NCBI GenBank assembly: GCA_942486035.1
Contig: CALNXK010000123.1
Location: 1,521,001 to 1,585,000 of the forward strand
Reading direction: 5' to 3'
Length of the DNA: 64,000 bases
DNA from: Porites lobata
Lineage: Eukaryota > Cnidaria > Anthozoa > Scleractinia > Poritidae
Positions within the stretch are counted from its first letter, which is position 1; every line of letters begins with the position of its first letter. The position numbers and the translations under genes are program-made. A model generated the notes under the pieces. That model searched no databases, was not told where the DNA came from, and saw only the letters and a program-made list of their open reading frames with translations. Below, in pieces: positions 61,901-64,000 of this stretch.

Positions 61901-63491
61901 CAACGTGTATTATATCGCAGGCTACCAAGGAAACGATTGCGAAGCGAATATCAATGACTGTGCATCTGATCCTTGTCAGAACGAAGGCAAGTGTGTGGAT
62001 GGAGTTGGAACATACCACTGCATCTGCCCTGCAGGATTTAGTGGAACCAACTGCCAGCATAATATTGATGAATGTGCCAATGTAGACTGTAAGAACAATG
62101 CAACATGTATTGACCACATCAATGGGTTTGATTGCGTATGCCGGAACGGTTTCACAGGAAAAAAATGCGAGGTGAACATTGACGAATGCGCTTCCAATCC
62201 TTGCAGGAACCAAGCTAGGTTTGTATTTATTTACTTTAAAGTTGAATTTTGTTATTGAAATTGGTTCCAAATAACTTTCCCAAGACAATCTGCATTATTC
62301 AAAAGTGTCGTTATCAGTCAATCTACCATATATCAGATAAAAAAATTAAATAAATAAATAATGATTTGGAGGTATCACATCCACCAAGTGGTTCTTCGTC
62401 TACCTGATTCCTGGTCGAATTGGAATTTGGAAGTGTTGGTTTTTTATTAGTTTTTATCGAAAAATAAAAGACACATTTCTTGCTTCCAGTATTCCAAGAA
62501 GTCCCGAAGAGAAGTATATCTTACCTCATTACTACATCTGATTTAACGGTCTCCAGAGGCAGTAAATTAACTAGTAAATTAAGTAAAGAAAGAAAGTCGA
62601 GAAAAGGAGAAAAAACGCAGAATTTTCAAAGAACGCTACCAAACTATAAAGCTAAGGCGCTGTTACTTCCATCTCGTTAGGTGTGTGGATATGATTAACA
62701 CTTATCGGTGTGAATGCAAAGATGGTTTCGATGGCCTCCACTGCGAAAACAACATTGATGAATGCGCCTCAAATCCTTGTTCAAACAAAGGTACATGTCA
62801 CGATGGCATCAATAATTTCACCTGCGTTTGCCCACCGGGGTACACAGGAAATACCTGTAGTTTAGACATCGACTACTGCTCATCAACGCCGTGTTTGAAT
62901 AATGCCTCTTGCTTTGATGGACTCTCTTCCTTTACTTGTCAGTGCCGTGATGGATTCAATGGAGACCAATGTCAGTACAACATCGACGAATGCGAGAATG
63001 CAACTTGTTTAAATGGCGGAACTTGTATCGACGGCATTGATCAATACAAATGCGCCTGCCAAGCGGGATTTACCGGATTCAACTGTGAATTAAATATTGA
63101 TGACTGCGCGCATAATCCGTGCTTAAACGATGGGACTTGTATGGATTTGATAAATGACTTTAATTGTGCCTGTAGGAGAGGTTATACAGGGAAGAACTGT
63201 AGCGTCGACATTAACGAATGCTTCAGTTCTCCTTGTCAGAACAATGGAACATGCAATGATAAAGTCGACGGCTACACTTGCAGTTGCGTTGATGCCTTCA
63301 GTGGAATACACTGCGAAAGGAATATTGATGACTGTTTAGGTCACGGTTGCGCTAACGGTTCCACCTGTAGGGATGAGGTTAACAGCTACACTTGTGACTG
63401 TCCTCCTGGGTTCTGGGGAAGGTTATGTGAATCTGAAGTAGACGAGTGCGAGTCCTTTCCTTGTAATAATGGTGGAACTTGTAACGATCAG
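37894..63491 (+). CDS. SVEP1-like: SVEP1/polydom-like secreted protein with N-terminal TSP1-EGF (27 exons, 3' end uncertain)
   Basis: This is a predicted secreted matrix protein; about 2096 codons are in the window. Order: signal peptide; TSP1+EGF; sushi x2, HYR; sushi x3, HYR; sushi x3, HYR; sushi x2, HYR, HYR, sushi; Cys-poor linker with a KRKRR site; three ephrin-receptor-like (GCC2/GCC3) modules; about 14 EGF repeats, mostly calcium-binding type. From HYR-HYR-sushi to the EGF array this is the order of vertebrate SVEP1, which binds integrin alpha9beta1 and acts in lymphatic development. SVEP1 starts with a VWA domain, absent here, and continues with pentraxin and more sushi, not reached here. 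All introns are GT-AG, phase 1 except the last two borders. The orthology call rests on order and motifs only. Confidence 0.82.
37991..41137 (+). other. intron 1 of plus gene, little recognised
   Basis: 3.1 kb. Open frames are short and without domain patterns. A T26 tract lies at about 41057-41082, 55 bp before the acceptor. I see no element with clear ends. Confidence 0.45.
41138..41419 (+). CDS. exon: TSP1 repeat plus EGF module
   Basis: This 282-nt exon is phase 1/1. TSP1: YWGSWEPSSWGLTSCSGGVR, RKRYCNDPSPAYGGKTC, EEIDC. EGF follows directly: CEYNNGGCAQRCINH, GYTCRCYRGY. The acceptor is TCATGTTAG|CC and the donor is GTCC|GTAAGT. The Trp-x-x-Trp array and CSxG motif are the parts of TSP1 that can be C-mannosylated and fucosylated. 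Confidence 0.87.
41600..42330 (-). pseudogene. CR1/jockey-like LINE 3' fragment
   Basis: Antisense to the host gene. 41840-42298 is open on the minus strand and contains ITTTAARLISN-type text, HWLPVKFRIDFKILLFTFKA and AAPNLWNNLPLHIR, the usual C-terminal end of non-LTR reverse transcriptases. A short (ATT)n tail is at about 41615-41630. It is 5' truncated and inactive. Confidence 0.75.
42588..42785 (+). CDS. exon: sushi domain 1 of plus gene
   Basis: This 198-nt exon is phase 1/1. It begins RITCPTSSWPAPSNGKL, has GTTCSVTCNNGYHLNGPS, and ends GNWSPRSSPNCQG. The acceptor is TAAATAG|GA and the donor is CAAG|GTAAAA. Confidence 0.88.
43008..43190 (+). CDS. exon: sushi domain 2 of plus gene
   Basis: This 183-nt exon is phase 1/1. 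It begins VRECSPQSLPDNGDI, has RTCYYKCSPGYTLNGPP, and ends GRWTQSGFYCRG. The acceptor is TTTTTCAG|TA and the donor is CGAG|GTAAGG. Confidence 0.88.
43306..43554 (+). CDS. exon: HYR domain 1 of plus gene
   Basis: This 249-nt exon is phase 1/1. It begins DTQPPSFGETCPPERN, then TVTWVPATATDND, and ends YTAKDPSGNVAICQFRVKV. The acceptor is TTTATAAAAG|AC (weak pyrimidine tract) and the donor is CAAG|GTAATA. Confidence 0.88.
44034..44228 (+). CDS. exon: sushi domain 3 of plus gene (extended-loop type)
   Basis: This 195-nt exon is phase 1/1. It begins VLRCPVLLPPANGRL, has GSICHFQCNKGFKL, and an extended loop NKTSAANQVYW before ATRCEG. The acceptor is CTCATTCAG|TT and the donor is GAGG|GTAAGC. Confidence 0.88.
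44395..44500 (+). pseudogene. LINE 3'-end scrap
   Basis: A short plus-strand frame reads LPEDLREPKSMNLFKSKLDR, matching the C-terminal end common in non-LTR retrotransposons. The rest of the element is not recognisable. The CT-rich run at 44690-44730 is separate. It lies in the intron before the sushi exon at 44846. Confidence 0.55.
44846..45037 (+). CDS. exon: sushi domain 4 of plus gene
   Basis: This 192-nt exon is phase 1/1. It begins VIKCPSLGTPDNAVKTG, has GTACFFSCKPGYESINGS, and ends QQWSGTPLQCKG. The acceptor is TTTGTTACAG|TC and the donor is AAGG|GTAATG. Confidence 0.89.
45640..45967 (+). repeat. retroelement-like 3' tail with AATAAA
   Basis: T-rich sequence ending TTCAATAAAAACTGTTTAAA sits 24 bp before the sushi exon at 45991. 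It looks like the 3' untranslated end of a retrotransposed copy or LINE. The sequence before it (45038-45640) is unassigned. Confidence 0.4.
45991..46191 (+). CDS. exon: sushi domain 5 of plus gene
   Basis: This 201-nt exon is phase 1/1. It begins AVTCPAITITSEGLIIS, has TECRFTCKSGYQLQGPR, and ends KTWTPIGNPFCSG. The acceptor is TGTATTTCAG|CC and the donor is TCAG|GTAGGC. Confidence 0.88.
46230..46700. repeat. dispersed repeat with terminal hairpin (sister of 3380-3835)
   Basis: It starts with a hairpin (about 46236-46335) whose arms read GAAGAATTCTG and contain GGGTGCTATCC/TATAACACCC. It continues with a body matching 3380-3835 in reverse. A related hairpin lies at 54692-54737. Non-coding DNA transposon family. 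Confidence 0.65.
46937..47099. mobile_element. MITE with AGGTGATGTTA ends and TTA flanks
   Basis: The arms AGGTGATGTTACCCGAGACG and its mirror enclose GTTGCAACA-rich sequence. TTA lies on both sides (46934-46936 and 47100-47102), which would fit a 3-bp PIF/Harbinger duplication. About 163 bp. Confidence 0.68.
47747..47995 (+). CDS. exon: HYR domain 2 of plus gene
   Basis: This 249-nt exon is phase 1/1. It begins DISSPTFLNCPPHLPQ, then TVSWATPTATDNSGF, and ends RTIDRAGNIGECTFKVFV. The acceptor is TTTTGTTCAAG|AC and the donor is TCAG|GTAGAT. Confidence 0.89.
48211..49438. mobile_element. foldback element with TA(G/A)(C/T)CTGCGTGGCAGGCG ends
   Basis: Arms of about 115 bp (48213-48335 and 49330-49435) are near mirrors rich in GGGAAAGGG and CGCGAGGGGCGCG. 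TTTTGTATG precedes and TTCTGTATG follows, a likely target duplication of 8-9 bp (hAT or MULE range). A third partial copy of the end lies inside at about 48888. No coding frame seen inside. Confidence 0.65.
49730..49924 (+). CDS. exon: sushi domain 6 of plus gene (extended-loop type)
   Basis: This 195-nt exon is phase 1/1. It begins VIRCEPRLYAPAGGS, has GSECSFTCHPGHIMRGSA, and the loop KNHQSSFGFWTG before ETKCE. The acceptor is CTATTATTCAG|TG and the donor is GAAT|GTAAGT. Confidence 0.87.
50050..50135. repeat. (CAT/CAC)n microsatellite
   Basis: CATCAT and CACCAC triplets over about 85 bp, in the intron between sushi 6 and 7. Confidence 0.85.
50300..50491 (+). CDS. exon: sushi domain 7 of plus gene
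   Basis: This 192-nt exon is phase 1/1. It begins LVKCPRLPRSSHTVQSG, has GDRCLYYCDIGYRKING, and ends GTWSGQPPYCEG. The acceptor is TGTGTGCAG|TG and the donor is GAAG|GTGAGC. Confidence 0.89.
50785..50973 (+). CDS. exon: sushi domain 8 of plus gene
   Basis: This 189-nt exon is phase 1/1. It begins VVRCSSLEPPKDGQV, has GETCYFSCPRGYRLHGEP, and ends GQWSKTTSAFCEG. The acceptor is CTTTCATAG|TC. The donor GAAG|GTTACT is weak but is the one that keeps phase 1. Confidence 0.86.
51167..51412 (+). CDS. exon: HYR domain 3 of plus gene
   Basis: This 246-nt exon is phase 1/1, with no in-frame Met near its start. It begins DVESPSFGSTCPYDIK, then AVSWPAVVATDNSGV, and ends NVSDEAGNSRICKFYVFI. The acceptor is TTTATTTTAG|AC and the donor is GAGG|GTAGGT. 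Confidence 0.88.
51678..51869 (+). CDS. exon: sushi domain 9 of plus gene (extended-loop type)
   Basis: This 192-nt exon is phase 1/1. It begins VLRCQTLLPPLNGFL, has GSTCTFGCDDGYKLLGA, and ends SPGHITGYWDNPVHACKG. The loop closely resembles that of minus-gene sushi 4 (PPGVWDSPIPVC). The acceptor is CCTATTACAG|TT and the donor is AAAG|GTAAAC. Confidence 0.89.
52245..52442 (+). CDS. exon: sushi domain 10 of plus gene
   Basis: This 198-nt exon is phase 1/1. It begins VLRCSSLKAPQFGYI, has GTVCYLECRHGFQSNGG, and ends GKWNQNVSSTLQCKG. The acceptor is TTTTTTGCTTAG|TC and the donor is AAAG|GTACTT. Confidence 0.88.
52633..52881 (+). CDS. exon: HYR domain 4 of plus gene
   Basis: This 249-nt exon is phase 1/1. 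It begins DVVPPVFMSCPSDIRA, then ASVNWTFPVAIDNSN, and ends TATDASGNKDECSFQVFL. The acceptor is TGTCTTGCAG|AC and the donor is GAAG|GTCAGA. First of the tandem HYR pair. Confidence 0.89.
53328..53573 (+). CDS. exon: HYR domain 5 of plus gene (diverged)
   Basis: This 246-nt exon is phase 1/1. It begins DNSGPEVVFCPPDQNI, then TVVTWISPQFKDNSN, has WNVHCTAFDNNPNN in place of the usual TAxDxSGN, and ends AVCQFTIRLK. The acceptor is TATTTGCAG|AC and the donor is AAAC|GTAAGT. Its extra cysteine pair and position directly after another HYR match SVEP1. Confidence 0.87.
53574..54318 (+). other. intron, nothing recognised
   Basis: 745 bp between HYR 5 and sushi 11. No terminal repeats, tandem arrays or domain-like frames seen. 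Confidence 0.5.
54319..54510 (+). CDS. exon: sushi domain 11 of plus gene (SVEP1-type)
   Basis: This 192-nt exon is phase 1/1. It reads PKDCIDLPPPKNGAKACDDW, FGRFCTPSCNSKWDFAQ, then WVCGASGTWSPSTRWPDC. The CNxxWDFA wording and position after HYR-HYR are a SVEP1 signature. The acceptor is TTGATACAG|CG and the donor is TCAA|GTAAAT. Confidence 0.88.
54692..54737. repeat. hairpin GAGGGTGTTATCC / CGATAACACCCTC
   Basis: A 46-bp palindrome followed by TCCATAATGCTTCAGATCCTA, similar to the terminal hairpin of the repeat at 46230. A lone end of that family. The rest of the intron 54511-55495 is unassigned. Confidence 0.6.
55496..55729 (+). CDS. exon: SVEP1-type linker with furin-like site
   Basis: This 234-nt exon is phase 1/1. 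It encodes 78 residues with few cysteines (YYFDGDCKTPEAQTKIRENF, VMCQDPVLRDRCTAENV) and ends with the basic run AKRKRRSS, a good proprotein convertase site. The corresponding SVEP1 region also has a basic site before the ephrin-like modules. The acceptor is CACTGCAG|AG; the donor TCAG|GTTGGT is weak. Confidence 0.82.
56191..56238 (+). CDS. 48-nt mini-exon of linker
   Basis: This phase 1/1 exon encodes 16 residues (DGVGDRIRTKVHLDIV). The acceptor TTTTTTCATTCTTCAG is strong and the donor TTG|GTAAGT is near consensus. It was chosen because it carries phase 1 through the linker. Being a multiple of three it could be skipped without shifting the frame. Confidence 0.65.
56239..57000 (+). other. intron, nothing recognised
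   Basis: 762 bp between the mini-exon and the next linker exon. Short open frames only. No repeats with clear ends. Confidence 0.5.
57001..57237 (+). CDS. exon: SVEP1-type linker leading to GCC2 modules
   Basis: This 237-nt exon is phase 1/1. It encodes a region with N-glycosylation sites (GNSTG, NLTINGT) and a helix-like stretch EFAKNLSSEIRRAVEIGV, ending PVIFCAKGQSFRDGVC, which starts the first cysteine pair of the ephrin-like array. The acceptor is CCTTTCGCAG|TA and the donor is TGTG|GTAATT. Confidence 0.84.
57690..57851 (+). CDS. exon: ephrin-receptor-like (GCC2/GCC3) module 1
   Basis: This 162-nt exon is phase 1/1. It begins VSCSPGTYLNKTLGTCEDCP, then GSYQEEESQEACVPCP and RSNCTG. The acceptor is TTGCTCAG|TA and the donor is ACAG|GTAAAA. 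Confidence 0.89.
57860..58425 (-). pseudogene. LINE C-terminal remnant
   Basis: On the minus strand at about 58190-58300 a frame reads LNKLPVDIKSTNQSLSSFKK, typical of the end of non-LTR polymerases. A/T-rich AATAA repeats at 58030-58090 could be its tail. Truncated. Confidence 0.5.
58465..58705. repeat. foldback element with an internal 49-bp tandem repeat
   Basis: ACGGTATTTACGCACGAG (about 58536) and its mirror CTCGTTGTTT-side copy (about 58669-58690) flank two head-to-tail copies of a 49-bp unit (GAGCGCAGCGAACGAGTAAG). TTCACCGCGCTAGGCGGTGAA is a palindrome at 58480. MITE-like. Confidence 0.65.
58706..60392 (+). other. intron with DNA-transposon-like pieces
   Basis: A tandem CACACGTGAAAA/TTCACGTGTGAAAA pair near 59287 and 59337, and a long palindrome at about 60205-60255 (TTGTTGAATAATCCCC and mirror), suggest repeats. 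TATACTAAAACAATTATTCACC at 60169 matches the ends seen near 32015. No gene frame is convincing. Confidence 0.45.
60393..60554 (+). CDS. exon: ephrin-receptor-like (GCC2/GCC3) module 2
   Basis: This 162-nt exon is phase 1/1. It begins ALCKPGSYSPTGLEPCIQCE, then GLYQETEGQRLCIKCG and SSTQCAG. The acceptor is ACAAAATAG|CG and the donor is GCAG|GTAAAA. Its length is identical to the flanking modules. Confidence 0.88.
60701..60846. mobile_element. MITE with GGCCCCAGTTGTTCAAA ends
   Basis: The end GGCCCCAGTTGTTCAAAAGG is mirrored by TTTTGAAAAACCGGAGCC. Inside, GGATAG...ATCC arms (CACTGGATAG, GGTGGATAGCGCTATCC) form a long hairpin. This family type is widespread in marine invertebrates. Confidence 0.7.
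61094..61255 (+). CDS. exon: ephrin-receptor-like (GCC2/GCC3) module 3
   Basis: This 162-nt exon is phase 1/1. It begins VPCPPGSFSPTGLAPCTLCN, then SRICVPCPGTTATVLPG and SQDCIG. The acceptor is CCTCCAG|TC and the donor is ATAG|GTGAGT. Confidence 0.89.
   Translation, partial: SPVLQVLSLLPDWLLVLCATGAPFSPTTRAASAFHAQEQLQLCCQGQKILKIA
61425..61853 (+). CDS. exon: EGF repeats 1-4 (fourth split)
   Basis: This 429-nt exon is phase 1/1. It encodes EINECESNPCRGNSNC, NIDDCQDQPCLNNGTC, DVDECMTSPCSNNASC and DVDECELSPCINGATC units. D/N-x-D/N-E/D starts mark calcium-binding EGFs; CHDLVNNYTCTC fits the Asn/Asp hydroxylation motif. The fourth is completed in the next exon. Confidence 0.9.
61921..62218 (+). 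CDS. exon: EGF repeats 4 (end), 5, 6 and start of 7
   Basis: This 298-nt exon is phase 1/2. It continues GYQGNDCEANINDCASDPC, then HNIDECANVDCKNNATC, and starts NIDECASNPCRNQA. The donor GCTAG|GTTTGT splits EGF 7 after two cysteines; the next exon at 62681 restores RCVDMINTYRCEC. The 67-nt intron before it is very short. Confidence 0.86.
62219..62680 (+). other. intron, nothing recognised
   Basis: 462 bp, purine-rich near 62560-62640. No element ends or RNA gene seen. Confidence 0.5.
62681..63491 (+). CDS. exon: EGF repeats 7 (end) to 14 (start)
   Basis: 811-nt exon, phase 2/0. It completes EGF 7 (RCVDMINTYRCECKDGF), encodes six full EGFs (NIDECASNPCSNKGTC, DIDYCSSTPC, NIDECENATC, NIDDCAHNPC, DINECFSSPC, NIDDCLGHGC) and starts another (VDECESFPCNNGGTCNDQ). 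The donor CAG|GTACCG at 63491 is assumed because the open frame after it loses the EGF pattern. Reading through would end at TAA 63594-63596. Confidence 0.78.
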
Positions 63492-64000
63492 GTACCGTGC
63501 AATGCCAGTACTTCTTCCAATAATGCCCAGTACAATACACTGTTAAGTGTTGAAAAACGTTTCTCCCGCATCATTAACTTGCAGCCGTTAAAGTAAACGC
63601 CCCAATAAAGTTAAACTGTTATGTGATACGGCCAGAAGATAACTAGGAATTCAAATGACTGAAGACCAAAATGACTTCTGATCATGAAAGTTTGATGGAT
63701 GGCAAGAATTTAAAGTTCCTCTTTATAGATCTGACATTGTCTTATTAGACACCTCTCTTTCAGGGGTTGGAGACACACTTACTAGCAAGCGGTTTCCATT
63801 AGCGAGAACCTCTAAGCTATAGAGTTTGTTATAATGCATAACAAAGCCTCTAAGTATAACGGCAAGAGAACTGGATTTCTTGTCGGGTTTAGCTTAGTAC
63901 AACACCACCACCACCAAATATAATGGCAGTCCATTTACAGAGATGGTATTGTTATGACAATCATATAAATAAAACTAATGTATAGTTAAAAGGACAGAAT
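63492..64000 (+). other. intron or alternative 3' end
   Basis: If 63491 is not spliced, the frame adds 34 non-EGF residues and stops at 63596, followed by AATAAA at 63604-63609. Otherwise this is intron to the window end. A second AATAAA lies at 63967. No further exon seen before 64000. Confidence 0.5.

Overview
The window is animal nuclear DNA. It is AT-rich, its genes are broken into many small exons by introns full of transposons, and every exon has GT-AG borders. The coding content is secreted extracellular mosaic proteins (sushi/CCP, HYR, EGF, YWTD beta-propeller, TSP1 and ephrin-receptor-like cysteine modules). The repeats (Penelope-like element, TTAA-flanked elements, tRNA-derived SINE, L1/Tx1-like and CR1/jockey-like LINE pieces) fit a cnidarian, probably an anthozoan such as a stony coral. 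The species is inferred from the general look, not from a search.

Two large genes stand head to head. The minus-strand gene starts at 35965 and runs leftward out of the window (21 exons, about 1714 codons seen). It encodes a signal peptide, three repeats of [six-bladed YWTD propeller in two exons + one 129-nt EGF exon], then sushi x3, HYR, sushi x3, HYR, sushi x2, HYR, and continues beyond base 1. The plus-strand gene starts at 37894 and runs rightward to at least 63491 (27 exons, about 2096 codons seen). It encodes a signal peptide, TSP1+EGF, sushi x2, HYR, sushi x3, HYR, sushi x3, HYR, sushi x2, HYR, HYR, sushi, a linker with a furin-type site, three ephrin-receptor-like (GCC2/GCC3) modules and about 14 EGF repeats. 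From the HYR-HYR-sushi block onward its order matches SVEP1 (polydom), but the N-terminal VWA domain of SVEP1 is replaced by TSP1+EGF.

The start codons are 1.93 kb apart, so the two genes probably share a bidirectional promoter region. Both carry the same higher-order sushi/HYR array behind different N-terminal modules. This suggests an inverted duplication followed by different N-terminal captures. Nearly all exon borders are phase 1; the propeller exons alternate phase 1/2. The phases agree at every junction, which is strong internal support for the exon models.

The introns hold most of the repeats: a TIR element with 1-kb arms and an inner TTAA-flanked element carrying a transposase fragment (21.6-28.2 kb), a TTAA-flanked foldback element inserted into a Penelope remnant (18.1-19.3 kb), a Penelope-like GIY-YIG fragment between inverted repeats (11.3-12.7 kb), several MITEs, LINE fragments, a SINE, and satellites including a purine-rich GAA/GACGAA array beside a splice donor. 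No bacterial genes, CRISPR arrays or rRNA genes were seen.
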